Shown here: positions 15,421 to 23,655 of the stretch, in pieces
Layout: every line of letters begins with the position of its first letter
How positions within the stretch are numbered: position 1 is the first letter of the stretch
Origin: Thermoleophilaceae bacterium
GTDB taxonomy: Bacteria > Actinomycetota > Thermoleophilia > Solirubrobacterales > Thermoleophilaceae
Direction of reading: 5' to 3'
DNA: 44,603 nucleotides
NCBI GenBank assembly: GCA_030447905.1
Contig: JAUJNZ010000008.1
Location: 1-44,603 of the forward strand
Made by a program: the position numbers and the translations under genes
Notes under the pieces: model-generated
The model's database searches: none
Seen by the model: the letters and a program-made list of their open reading frames with translations, nothing else
Told to the model about the DNA's origin: nothing

Positions 15421-15801
15421 GAGGCGCCGCCCGTAACCACCCCGCCCGTATTTAAGGTGGGAGCTGCCTATGTTCCCGCCGAACAGCAGGTCACTCTTAC
15501 CCGACGCTTTTCGATCGCCCCATCATCTCACTTTGGAACAGGCCCGGCGCTTCCCGCAGTCCCTCCGGCGATCTTGAGGGCCGCCGGACGCCCCGAGCGG
15601 CTCGATGGCCGCGGCACGGGCTCTCAAACGCGCCTTTCGCTTCCCCGCACTTCCACGCCGGAGCTTTCGTGCTACAACACTCCTAGCCGGGGAGAGCGGC
15701 CTGCCAAGCTGCCCGCCAAGGTCAAGCAGGAAGAGACGGACGTGACCGCCCGGCGGCCTCGGACGGCTCCTCGCAGTCCTCGATGACCAAGGAGCTCCCT
15801 C
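15421..15801. other. Intergenic region upstream of the sigma factor gene
   Basis: No supported gene. It should contain the promoter of the sigma factor, but I could not find a convincing -35/-10 pair or a SigB-type box. A good ribosome binding site (AAGGAG, 7 bp before the GTG) lies at its end. Confidence 0.4.
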
Positions 15802-16638
15802 GTGACCCTGGCCGTGGAAGCCGCCGCGATGCCGCAGCAGCCCGCCCCACCCAAGCCCGCCGCCCGGGAGGACCGCCGCCTGCTGCTGCGCTACCACCGG
15901 CAAGGGGACTCGCGCGCCCGCGATGAGCTGTGCGAGCGCTTCCTGCCGCTAGCGCGCCAGCTCGCCCGCCGTTACCAGCGCGGTACTGAATCCCTGGACG
16001 ACCTCGTCCAGGTGGCGAGCGTCGGCCTCGTCAAGGCCATCGACCGCTTCGACCCGGATCGCACGACCGCCTTCTCGAGCTACGCCGTCCCGACCATGGT
16101 CGGCGAGCTCAAGCGCTACTTTCGCGACTTCGGCTGGTCGGTGCACGTGCCCCGCGGGATGCAGGAGCGGACCGTGGCCGTCCAGGCCACGGTCACCCGC
16201 CTGGCCAAGGAGATCGGGCGCTCGCCCTCGCCGCGGGAGATCGGCTCAGAGCTCGACCTCGGCGAGGAGGAGGTGCTCGAGGCCATGGAGGCGGCCCTGG
16301 CCTACGACGCCCTGTCGCTCGAGGCTCCGCGGCCAGGCGGCGAGGAGCCTGGCGAGGCGGTCTTCGGCGACACGATCGGCGAGGAGGACGGCCGCTACGA
16401 GCTCGTCGAGCTAGCGGTCACCATCGCCCCCACGCTGCGCGCCCTTGACGCCCGCGACCGGCGCATCTTGCACATGCGCTTCCTCGAGGATAAGACCCAG
16501 TCGGAGATCGCCGGGCGGATCGGCGTCTCCCAGATGCATGTCTCGCGGCTGATCCGGCGGGCGCTCGGGCGCCTCGAGGCGGCGGCGACTGAGGCAGATA
16601 ACGAGGGTCAGCAGCCCGCGGCGACGAGAGCAGGCTGA
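15802..16638 (+). CDS. RNA polymerase sigma factor, SigB/SigF/SigG family
   Basis: 278 residues; the GTG start is supported by AAGGAG 7 bp upstream. Region 2 is clear: LCERFLPLARQLARRYQRGT, ESLDDLVQVASVGLVKAIDR, FDPDRTTAFSSYAVPTMVGE and LKRYFRDFGWSVHVPRGMQE. These are the core-binding and -10 recognition helices. Region 3 is REIGRSPSPREIGSELDLG-like. Region 4 is LDARDRRILHMRFLEDKTQS followed by QMHVSRLIRRALGRLE, the -35 helix-turn-helix. The whole matches the general-stress or sporulation-type SigB/SigF group. No anti-sigma factor (RsbW) or RsbV gene is adjacent, so its control is not visible here. Confidence 0.92.
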   Translation: MTLAVEAAAMPQQPAPPKPAAREDRRLLLRYHRQGDSRARDELCERFLPLARQLARRYQRGTESLDDLVQVASVGLVKAIDRFDPDRTTAFSSYAVPTMVGELKRYFRDFGWSVHVPRGMQERTVAVQATVTRLAKEIGRSPSPREIGSELDLGEEEVLEAMEAALAYDALSLEAPRPGGEEPGEAVFGDTIGEEDGRYELVELAVTIAPTLRALDARDRRILHMRFLEDKTQSEIAGRIGVSQMHVSRLIRRALGRLEAAATEADNEGQQPAATRAG

Positions 16639-16762
16639 TCCGGGGGCGCAAGCGCCGACAGCCTCGATAGGTCGGCCGCCAGCGTAGGAGTCAGCCGGCT
16701 CTGAACGCGGCTTCGCGCCAACGTCTTTGCGGTCCCCTGCCGCTCGACGTAGGGTGGGACCA

Positions 16763-17023
16763 ATGATCCGCACGCCCCAGGTGCTCGCACCGGCCGCCAC
16801 CGGCCTCACCGCTGCGGGCGGCCTCGCGCTTGCCACCGCTGGGCGACGCAGCGGGGGCTCGCCGCTTTTCCGAGCAGCCGGTTACTCTGGTGGGCACGCC
16901 ATGCGAGCGATGAGCCACCTTTCAAGCGGCCGGGAGTGCTCCCGAGACCCCACGTCCACGGTGCGGGCCCGCAGGCACAGGGTCGAGGAGCGCGCGGAGG
17001 CGGCCCAAAGGTCGCCCAGATGA
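16763..17023 (+). CDS. Possible small membrane-associated protein
   Basis: 86 residues, MIRTPQVLAPAATGLTAAGG at the start with one hydrophobic stretch, then Arg/Ser-rich sequence. GGGTGGGA lies before the ATG. The second half looks noncoding. It overlaps the start of the lipoprotein gene by 4 bp (ATGA). A weak call; it may be chance. Confidence 0.25.
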   Translation: MIRTPQVLAPAATGLTAAGGLALATAGRRSGGSPLFRAAGYSGGHAMRAMSHLSSGRECSRDPTSTVRARRHRVEERAEAAQRSPR

Positions 17024-17526
17024 CCGCGCCCGCCGGACCTGGCCGCCGGCTGGCCGCGCTCGCCGTCGCCGGCGTGCTCGCCGCCGCCGCCGGCTGCGGT
17101 GATGAGAGCTGGGGCCGCTCACCGGTGGTGCAGGAGCAGGCGCGCGGCGCCATCGAGACCTGGCTCGGCGCCTGCTCGGAGGAGGACGGCGAGGCGGCGG
17201 TCGAGGTCCTGACCCCCGAGACCGAGAAGCTCATCTTCTCGGCACCGAGCGTCCTCGCGGGGTGCCAGCGCATCGCCCGCCTCGGGCTCCCTCCAGACGC
17301 CGACCCCAAGCAGTTGAAGGGGCAGTTCGAGACCGCGATCGTCGAGCGCGTCGACGTCGACGCCGGCTTCGGGACGGCGGTGCTCCGCAGCGCCAACGGG
17401 ACGGCGTCCGAGCTACAGCTCGAGTTGGACACGGGCCGGTGGATCCTCTCGAACCCGCCGCTCGTCCCGCCCCCACCGCCCCCACCGCCCGAGCAGTCGC
17501 TTCTCCCGGGGCCGAACGGCACATGA
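17020..17526 (+). CDS. Lipoprotein of unknown function upstream of the cox genes
   Basis: 168 residues from the ATG at MTAPAGPGRRLAALAVAGVL. A signal peptide ends in the lipobox LAAAAGC, so it is anchored outside the membrane. The domain reads ARGAIETWLGACSEEDGEAA, then VLTPETEKLIFSAPSVLAGC and FGTAVLRSANGTASELQLEL, a small alpha/beta fold like NTF2/DUF4878-type lipoproteins (inference). A Pro-rich run (PPLVPPPPPPPPEQ) ends the protein. It lies 94 bp before ctaC and may be expressed with the respiratory genes. Confidence 0.65.
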   Translation: MTAPAGPGRRLAALAVAGVLAAAAGCGDESWGRSPVVQEQARGAIETWLGACSEEDGEAAVEVLTPETEKLIFSAPSVLAGCQRIARLGLPPDADPKQLKGQFETAIVERVDVDAGFGTAVLRSANGTASELQLELDTGRWILSNPPLVPPPPPPPPEQSLLPGPNGT

Positions 17527-17620
17527 CCCGGACCCCGCTGGCCGAAGCGGGTGGGGTGAGCCGGCTTTCCGGCATACTTTCCGTCCGGATGTCAGCGGAC
17601 GGAGGGCCAGCGGTGACCGA

Positions 17621-18664
17621 GTGCTGAAGCGGCTTTGTCGGCGTTCTGACGGGGGCCGCGTGCCGCTGTGGCGAGCCGCCTGGCTGAGCTTCACGCTCGT
17701 GGGCACGCTCGCTCTCTCCGGGTGCGGGCAGCAATCCACGCTCGATCCCCACAGCGAGCCCGCACGCCAGATCGAGACGCTGTGGTGGGTGATGCTCGTC
17801 GGCAGCGTCATCGCGTTCGGCGGGGCGTGCTACCTGCTCGTGATCGCCTGGCGGCGCCCGGAGCGCACGGGCCTGCCGGTGGTCGGCGACAGCCCCCGGG
17901 CCATCGAGGCGACGGTAGCCGTCTTCGGCATCGCCATACCGGTGGTCGCCCTCATCGCGCTCTTCGTGTATTCGAACGTCAGCGTGATCCAGGCGACCGA
18001 GCCGCCCGCCCCTGAGGAGACCGCCATGACGATCGAGGTGACGGGCAGCCAGTGGTGGTGGCAGGTCCGGTATCCGGGCACGCCCGCGATCACCGCCAAC
18101 GAGATCCACATCCCCGTGAACACGCGCGTGAACATCGTCACCGAGGCGGAGGACGTCATCCACTCCTTCTGGATCCCGCAGCTCAACCGCAAGGTGGACT
18201 CGCTGCCGGGTAAGCCGAACCGCGTCGAGATCTTCGCCGACGAGCCGGGACGCTACCTCGGGTCGTGCGCGGAGTTCTGCGGCGTACAGCACGCGCAGAT
18301 GGACGTCGCGGTATACGCCGACACCCCCGAGCGGTTCCGCGCGTGGCTCGACAACCAGGCGCGCCCGCGACCCACTCCGCCGACGCCACTCGCTCGCAAG
18401 GGCGAGCAGGTCTTCCTCTCCAAGCAGTGCGCAAGCTGCCACACAATCCGGGGCACTTCCGCGCGCGGAGAGGTCGGGCCGGACCTGACCCACCTCAAGA
18501 GCCGCGAGACGCTCGGGGCTCTGACCATCCCCAACCGCAAAGGCTATTTGGCGGGTTGGGTCATCGATCCCCAGACCATGAAGGAGGGTACGAAGATGCC
18601 CGCGCTCGACATCACGGGCCCTGAGCTCCAGGCCCTCGTGGAGTACCTGGAGAGGCTGCGCTAG
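17621..18664 (+). CDS. ctaC: Cytochrome c oxidase subunit II with fused cytochrome c (caa3 type)
   Basis: 347 residues from a GTG start. A signal peptide with lipobox (TLALSGC) and two membrane helices (LWWVMLVGSVIAFGGACYLL, VAVFGIAIPVVALIALFVYS) lead to the cupredoxin domain. CuA ligands are visible in DVIHSFWIP and CAEFCGVQHAQM; the aromatic path is GSQWWWQVRYP. The C-terminal cytochrome c has CASCHTI for heme and KMPAL for the Met ligand. The protein takes electrons through its own heme c to CuA and on to subunit I. It is the first gene of a chain of respiratory genes and is followed 3 bp later by ctaD. A GTG at 17659 is an alternative start. Confidence 0.95.
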   Translation: MLKRLCRRSDGGRVPLWRAAWLSFTLVGTLALSGCGQQSTLDPHSEPARQIETLWWVMLVGSVIAFGGACYLLVIAWRRPERTGLPVVGDSPRAIEATVAVFGIAIPVVALIALFVYSNVSVIQATEPPAPEETAMTIEVTGSQWWWQVRYPGTPAITANEIHIPVNTRVNIVTEAEDVIHSFWIPQLNRKVDSLPGKPNRVEIFADEPGRYLGSCAEFCGVQHAQMDVAVYADTPERFRAWLDNQARPRPTPPTPLARKGEQVFLSKQCASCHTIRGTSARGEVGPDLTHLKSRETLGALTIPNRKGYLAGWVIDPQTMKEGTKMPALDITGPELQALVEYLERLR

Positions 18665-18667
18665 CGC

Positions 18668-20575
18668 ATGGCCACCGTCGCCCCACCACCCGCCGCGCAG
18701 CGGCGCCTCGACCGGCTCGAGCGGATCTGGAAGGAGCCCTCGGGACTCGTCGGCTGGCTCACGACCCTCGATCACAAGCGGATCGGGATCCTCTACTTCT
18801 TCACGTCGCTCGCCTTCTTCGCGGCGGGCGGCATCGAGGCGCTCATAATCCGGACCCAGCTGATCGGGCCGAACGGGGGGCTCGTCTCTCCCGAGGCCTA
18901 CGACCAGATCATGACCATGCACGGGGTGACCATGGTCTTCCTGGCCGTCATCCCGATGCAGATCGGCGCCTTCGGGAACTACCTCCTGCCGCTCATGATC
19001 GGGGCGCGCGACATGGCGTTCCCGCGCCTGAACGCACTGTCCTACTGGATCTTCCTCGCCTCCGGGCTGTTCATCTACTCGAGCATGGTCGGTGGGACCG
19101 CCCCAAACGCCGGCTGGTTCAACTACGTCCCGCTCGCCTCCCGGCAATACGCGCCGGGCCCCAACATCGACTTCTACACGCTCGGCCTCATCTTCACCGG
19201 CATCGCGACCTCGGCGACGGCGATCAACTTCATCGTCACGATCTTCAAGCTGCGGGCGCCGGGGATGTCTCTGAACCGGATGCCGCTGTTCGCGTTCGCC
19301 ATCCTCGCGGTCTCTTTCGCGCTCGTGTTCGCCCTGCCGCCCCTCACGGTGGCGCTCACCTTCCTCGAGCTCGACCGGGCGCTCGGGCTGCACTTCTTCG
19401 ACGTGGCCCTCGGAGGCGACACGCTCCTGTGGCAACACCTGTTCTGGGTCTTCGGGCACCCGGAGGTCTACATCATCATCCTGCCCGCGTTCGGCATCGC
19501 GACCGCGATCATCCCGACGTTCTGCGAGAGGAAGATGGTCGCCTTCCCGCTCGTCGCGCTGGCCGAGATCCTCGTCGCGTTCATCGGGTTCGGCGTGTGG
19601 GCCCACCACATGCTGGCCGTCGGCCTAGCGACCGTGACGACGATCTACTTCACGGCGGCGAGCATGATCATCGTGATCCCGAGCTCGATCCAGCTCTTCG
19701 CCTGGACCACCACGATCGTCACGGGGAAGCCACGCTTCCAGACGCCGCTGCTGTGGATCATCGGCTTCATCGTCCTCTTCATGATCGGCGGGCTGACGGG
19801 GATCATGTTGGCCGCCATCCCGTTCGACCAGCAGGTCCACGACACCTACTTCATAGTCGGCCACTTCCACTACGTGATCTTCGGCGCGGCGGTCTTCCCG
19901 GTTATCGGGGGCATCTACTTCTGGTTTCCGAAGGTGACCGGCCGCATGTACGACGAGCGACTCGGGAAGCTGTCTTTCTGGGTCACCTTCGCGGGTATGA
20001 ACCTGACCTTCTTCCCGATGCACATCTTGGGGCTGATCGGGATGCCGCGACGTCAGTACACCTACCCGGCCGGTCTCGGGTGGGAGTTCAGCAACCTGCT
20101 CGAGACGCTCGGGGCCTACCTGCTCGCCGTGGGCCTCCTGATGGTGGTGGCGAACCTCATCCGCAGCTACCGCCGCGGCGCGCCCGCCGGCGACGACCCG
20201 TTCGGCGGCGACACGCTCGAGTGGTCGGTCAGCTCACCGCCGCCCTCCTACAACTTCCCGTCCATCCCGAAGGTCTCGAGCCCGTATCCGATGTGGGACC
20301 GCGAGGACCGCGACAGCGACGCGAAGCGGCTCGAGGAGGGAGAGGCCGTGCTCGAGGGCGGCCACGAGACGCCAGCCTCGACGGTCCTGGACGCCGACTG
20401 GGACGAGATCCTCGACATGCCCTCGCAGTCATGGACGCCGTTCCTGATCTCGGTCACTCTCCTCGGCATGTTCACCATGCTCCTCCTCCAGCACTACGTA
20501 GTCGCCCTCGGGTTCGCGGTTCTCACCGGGCTCGTCCTTGCCGCCTGGCACTGGAAGGAGCCACAGGTCGCGTGA
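18668..20575 (+). CDS. ctaD: Cytochrome c oxidase subunit I
   Basis: 635 residues, an A-type heme-copper oxidase subunit. Heme a ligands are H85 (MTMHGVTMV) and H401. CuB ligands are H264 (in FGHPEVY) and H313-H314 (WAHHML). Y268 is the residue cross-linked to H264, and H399 binds heme a3 (VGHFHYV). D115 in GARDMAFPR is the entry of the D proton channel. After the usual 12 helices there is an acidic loop and then two extra helices (TPFLISVTLLGMFTMLLLQH, VVALGFAVLTGLVLAAWHW), like a fused small subunit IV. It reduces O2 to water and pumps protons. Its stop overlaps the next start (GTGA). Confidence 0.97.
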   Translation: MATVAPPPAAQRRLDRLERIWKEPSGLVGWLTTLDHKRIGILYFFTSLAFFAAGGIEALIIRTQLIGPNGGLVSPEAYDQIMTMHGVTMVFLAVIPMQIGAFGNYLLPLMIGARDMAFPRLNALSYWIFLASGLFIYSSMVGGTAPNAGWFNYVPLASRQYAPGPNIDFYTLGLIFTGIATSATAINFIVTIFKLRAPGMSLNRMPLFAFAILAVSFALVFALPPLTVALTFLELDRALGLHFFDVALGGDTLLWQHLFWVFGHPEVYIIILPAFGIATAIIPTFCERKMVAFPLVALAEILVAFIGFGVWAHHMLAVGLATVTTIYFTAASMIIVIPSSIQLFAWTTTIVTGKPRFQTPLLWIIGFIVLFMIGGLTGIMLAAIPFDQQVHDTYFIVGHFHYVIFGAAVFPVIGGIYFWFPKVTGRMYDERLGKLSFWVTFAGMNLTFFPMHILGLIGMPRRQYTYPAGLGWEFSNLLETLGAYLLAVGLLMVVANLIRSYRRGAPAGDDPFGGDTLEWSVSSPPPSYNFPSIPKVSSPYPMWDREDRDSDAKRLEEGEAVLEGGHETPASTVLDADWDEILDMPSQSWTPFLISVTLLGMFTMLLLQHYVVALGFAVLTGLVLAAWHWKEPQVA

Positions 20576-21192
20576 ACGACGTAACCCGCAGCATGCAGGC
20601 GACGGACGCCGCGGCGGCGTCGGTCACCGCGCGGCAAAGGAGGTCGCGCCCGAGCGGATGGTGGGGGATGGTGGGCCTGCTCGCCACCGAGGCCGCGCTC
20701 TTCGGGACGCTGATCGCCTCCTATTACTACCTGCGTTTGCGGGTCGTCGAGTGGCCGCCCGCGGGGATCGAGCCCCCGCCTCCGGAGGGGCCGCTGCTCC
20801 TCACGGCGCTACTCGTGGCGACGAGCGTGCCGCTCTTCCTCGGCGCCCGCGCCGCTCGGCTCGGGCGCCCCCGGGCGGCATGGAGGTGGCTGGCCCTGGC
20901 CCTCCTCGTGCAGTGCGGGTACATGGCGGGCCAGGCCCTGCTCTTCGTCGAGGACTACAACAAGTTCGCCCCGACCATGAACGCCTACACCTCGATCTAC
21001 TTCACGCTCGTCGGCGCGCACGCGGCGCACGTGGTCGTGGGGATGCTCCTGATCGCCTTCATGGTCGTCCGCCTGGTCTCGGGGCTCACGAACTACCGGC
21101 TCACCGGCGTCCGGGTGGTGGCGTTGTACTGGCACTTCGTCAACGTGATCGCAATCCCGGTCGTGCTCACCCAGGTCTATCCGTCGCTGTGA
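20572..21192 (+). CDS. ctaE: Cytochrome c oxidase subunit III
   Basis: 206 residues from a GTG that overlaps the ctaD stop; GGAAGGAG lies upstream. Five membrane helices are visible, starting at GWWGMVGLLATEAALFGTLI. The family signatures are TEAALFG (E near the lipid-binding site), YTSIYFTLVGAHAAHVVVGM and VVALYWHFVNVIAIPVVLTQ, the C-terminal YWHFVD-like block (here HFVN). It stabilises subunit I and supports proton uptake. An ATG 7 codons in is an alternative start. Its end overlaps the next gene by 4 bp. Confidence 0.95.
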   Translation: MNDVTRSMQATDAAAASVTARQRRSRPSGWWGMVGLLATEAALFGTLIASYYYLRLRVVEWPPAGIEPPPPEGPLLLTALLVATSVPLFLGARAARLGRPRAAWRWLALALLVQCGYMAGQALLFVEDYNKFAPTMNAYTSIYFTLVGAHAAHVVVGMLLIAFMVVRLVSGLTNYRLTGVRVVALYWHFVNVIAIPVVLTQVYPSL

Positions 21193-21554
21193 GCCGGCGC
21201 CTGTCCTTGTTGATGTGGTTCGGGCTGTTCGGCGCGCCGTTCGCGTGGGCCGCCCAGCACGTGTTTGGCCTCAGCCTGATCGAGGCGGCTTGCAACCCCC
21301 CGAGTCCCCAGTGGGGCGTGCCGGTCGACGGCTTGACGGTCGCCGCGACCGCGGTGGCCGCCATCGTCGCGGCCCTCTCCGCCGCTGCGGCGTTCATGGT
21401 CTACAGGGCCACCAAGGACGCCGGCACACAGATCCCGGAGGCCAGAGTGCACTTCCTGGCGATCATCGGAATCGTGGTCGCGCCGCTCTTTCTCTCGATC
21501 GTCCTCATGAGCGGCATCACCGTCGTCGCCTTCCCGGAGTGCACCCAGTCATGA
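21189..21554 (+). CDS. Small three-helix membrane protein inside the cox-bc cluster
   Basis: 121 residues, GTG start overlapping the ctaE stop (GTGA), and its own stop overlapping the next ATG (ATGA). It has three hydrophobic helices (LLMWFGLFGAPFAWAAQHV, VAATAVAAIVAALSAAAAFM, FLAIIGIVVAPLFLSIVLMS). They connect through a short loop with Cys (EAACNPP); a second Cys is in the final FPECTQS. The paired Cys residues on one side could form a disulfide or bind a metal. The tight coupling argues for a role in oxidase assembly or as an accessory subunit (inference). No family name is recognised. Confidence 0.8.
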   Translation: MSRRLSLLMWFGLFGAPFAWAAQHVFGLSLIEAACNPPSPQWGVPVDGLTVAATAVAAIVAALSAAAAFMVYRATKDAGTQIPEARVHFLAIIGIVVAPLFLSIVLMSGITVVAFPECTQS

Positions 21555-21919
21555 GCGGGGCCGGACCGGCGGTGGCGGTCACGGCCTGTCTGGCGGCGGT
21601 CGGCCTCCTGGGGGGCTGTGGGGGCCAGTCCGATCCCCTGGCGAAGCGTGCTGAGCGCGGCCACGACCTCATCGTGACCAACGGGTGCGGCTCGTGTCAC
21701 CGGATCGGTGGAGTCGAGCGCGCGAACGGCGACGTGGGGCCCTCGCTGACCGAGTTCCAGTCGAAGCCCCAGATCGCCGGCCGGCTGCCCAACAATCCCG
21801 ACGAGGTCGTGCGCTGGCTCCTCAACCCGCAGGCGATCGACCCGCCGACCCTGATGCCGAACCTCGGCCTGACGCCCGAGCAGGCCCGCGACATCGCCAA
21901 CTACCTCTACACCCAGTAG
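21551..21919 (+). CDS. Lipoprotein cytochrome c
   Basis: 122 residues. The signal peptide ends in the lipobox GLLGGC, so it is a membrane-anchored c-type cytochrome. Heme binding is at NGCGSCHRIGG (CxxCH), with the Met ligand in PTLMPNLGLTPEQARDIANY. It looks like the mono-heme class I cytochrome that carries electrons between the bc complex and the oxidase. Its place between the oxidase subunits and qcrC fits that role. The ATG overlaps the previous stop. Confidence 0.92.
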   Translation: MSGAGPAVAVTACLAAVGLLGGCGGQSDPLAKRAERGHDLIVTNGCGSCHRIGGVERANGDVGPSLTEFQSKPQIAGRLPNNPDEVVRWLLNPQAIDPPTLMPNLGLTPEQARDIANYLYTQ

Positions 21920-21922
21920 CCG

Positions 21923-22717
21923 ATGGCGCCGCGCCGGATACTCCTCGCCACCGCCGTCACCGCGCTCGTGCTCGCCGGCGCGGCCTACGCCCAGCCGAGG
22001 AGCGGGGTCGTCCGCCCGCCCGACGAGGCCCGACTGCCCCTGCGCGAGCTCGGCTCGCAGCTCTACGCGGGCAACTGCTCGGCCTGTCACGGGATCGACG
22101 GGAGCGGCCAGCGAGTGCCTCGCCGGACGACCGAGGGCATCGAGGGCCAGGGGCCCTCGCTGCGCGGGGTCGGCGCGCGCTCGGTCGACTTCTACCTGCG
22201 CACGGGCTACATGCCGATCTCCGAGCCCGAGGAGCAGCCCACGCGCCGCCGGCCGCTCTTCAACGAGCGCGAGATCCGGGCGCTGGTCGACTATGTGTCC
22301 TCGCTTCCGCCTCCTGGTCCCCCGATACCCCAGCCGCACCCGGAGCGAGGCAACCTCGCGGAGGGGTACGAGCTCTTCGTCGAGCACTGCGCCGGCTGCC
22401 ACCAGGCGACGGCCCAGGGCGGGGTAACCACGGGCGCCCGGGTTCCCCCGCTCGAGGACGCTTCGGCCGTCCAGATCGCCCAGTCCGTTCGCATCGGGCC
22501 GTACCTCATGCCCAAGTTCTCGGAGCGCCAGATCAGCGACGAGGAGCTCGACTCGATCATCGCCTACGCCGAGCTCGTGTCCAAGAGGCCCCCCGACGAG
22601 GGCGGGTGGGGCATCGGTAACCTCGGTCCGGTCCCCGAGGGAATGGTCACCTGGTGGCTCGGCGCCGTAGTCTTGGTGCTGGTCTGCGTACTGATCGGAA
22701 GGAGGTTGCGCGCGTGA
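21923..22717 (+). CDS. qcrC: Di-heme cytochrome c subunit of the bc complex
   Basis: 264 residues with an N-terminal signal peptide (LLATAVTALVLAGAAYA), two cytochrome c domains and a C-terminal membrane helix (WWLGAVVLVLVCVLIGRRL). Hemes bind at YAGNCSACHGIDGSG and VEHCAGCHQA. Met ligands are likely in GYMPIS and YLMPKFS. This is the layout of actinobacterial QcrC, which replaces soluble cytochrome c in the bc-aa3 supercomplex. The stop overlaps the start of the Rieske gene. Confidence 0.93.
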   Translation: MAPRRILLATAVTALVLAGAAYAQPRSGVVRPPDEARLPLRELGSQLYAGNCSACHGIDGSGQRVPRRTTEGIEGQGPSLRGVGARSVDFYLRTGYMPISEPEEQPTRRRPLFNEREIRALVDYVSSLPPPGPPIPQPHPERGNLAEGYELFVEHCAGCHQATAQGGVTTGARVPPLEDASAVQIAQSVRIGPYLMPKFSERQISDEELDSIIAYAELVSKRPPDEGGWGIGNLGPVPEGMVTWWLGAVVLVLVCVLIGRRLRA

Positions 22718-23655
22718 CGACTAGCCCCGACGGCGAGCCCGAATCGCGCGACATCGTCGCGGCCGGGCCGGAGAGCCCCCGCTCGGAGGTCACCGTCGCT
22801 GCCCTCCTCGTCGGCGCGGCGGTCAGCGCCATCGCGTTCATCGGCGTCTACTCGGTCGAGAAGTTCTCGACCCAGCACGAGCTGATGGGGCTAACGCTCG
22901 CTGCCTCGTTTGCCTTCGTGGCGGCGGCGCTGATCCTCCTCGGGGAGCGCGTGCTGCCCTCCGAGGAGGTCGCCGAGGACTACCCCGAGGTCGCCGCTCC
23001 TCAGGAGGAGGAGGAGGTGGCGAAGGTCATGGAGGAGAGCGCGGCCGGGATAACGCGCAAGCGGCTGCTCGTGGGCGCCGGGGGGACCGCGGGCGGCGCG
23101 ATCGGCCTCGCCGCGCTGACGCCCGCGCTGTCGCTCGGACCCTGGTTCGAGGTCGCTCCCCTCTACCGCACGCCGTGGCGTGCGGGCCGCCGCCTCGTCG
23201 ACGACGAGGGCAAGCCCTACAAGGCCGAGGAGATCGAGCAGGAGACCTTCTACACGGCGTTCCCGGAAGGCTCCTCCCACCGCAACCTCGGTGCCTCGAT
23301 CGTCGTCGTCCGCGTCGACCCGGCGGCGCTCATGCTCCCTCCGGAGCGAGCGGGGTGGGCGCCCGAGGGCATCCTCGCCTTCTCGAAGATCTGCCCCCAC
23401 GCCGCCTGCGCGGTCGCGCTCTATCGCAAGCCGACCTACGGCCCCACCCAGCCCGGTCCGGCCCTCGTGTGCCCGTGCCACTACTCGACCTTCGACCCGG
23501 GGAAGGGCGGGGAGGTCCTGTTCGGCCCCGCCGGGCGACCGCTGCCTCAGCTCCCGCTGACCGTGGACGCGGCTGGCGAGATGCGCGCAGGCGGTAACTT
23601 CTCGGATGCGATCGGCCCCTCTTGGTGGGGCATCGACATGGAGCAGCCGCATTGA
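22714..23655 (+). CDS. qcrA: Rieske iron-sulfur subunit of the bc complex
   Basis: 313 residues from a GTG that overlaps the qcrC stop, with GGAAGGAGG 8 bp upstream. Two or three N-terminal membrane helices (VTVAALLVGAAVSAIAFIGV, LMGLTLAASFAFVAAALILL, and after residue 110 a twin-Arg-less GAGGTAGGAIGLAAL helix) match the long actinobacterial form. The [2Fe-2S] cluster ligands are in ICPHAACAVALY and PCHYSTFDPGKGG, with the GPAGRPLPQLPL proline loop after them. It moves electrons from quinol at the Qo site to QcrC. An acidic loop (PQEEEEVAKVMEES) lies between the helices. Confidence 0.95.
   Translation: MTTSPDGEPESRDIVAAGPESPRSEVTVAALLVGAAVSAIAFIGVYSVEKFSTQHELMGLTLAASFAFVAAALILLGERVLPSEEVAEDYPEVAAPQEEEEVAKVMEESAAGITRKRLLVGAGGTAGGAIGLAALTPALSLGPWFEVAPLYRTPWRAGRRLVDDEGKPYKAEEIEQETFYTAFPEGSSHRNLGASIVVVRVDPAALMLPPERAGWAPEGILAFSKICPHAACAVALYRKPTYGPTQPGPALVCPCHYSTFDPGKGGEVLFGPAGRPLPQLPLTVDAAGEMRAGGNFSDAIGPSWWGIDMEQPH

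Noticed and set aside
17231-19609. Long minus-strand frame of 792 codons opposite ctaC and ctaD
   Set aside because: It is extremely rich in Glu, Arg, Asp and His and has no domain; it mirrors the codon pattern of the well-supported cox genes.
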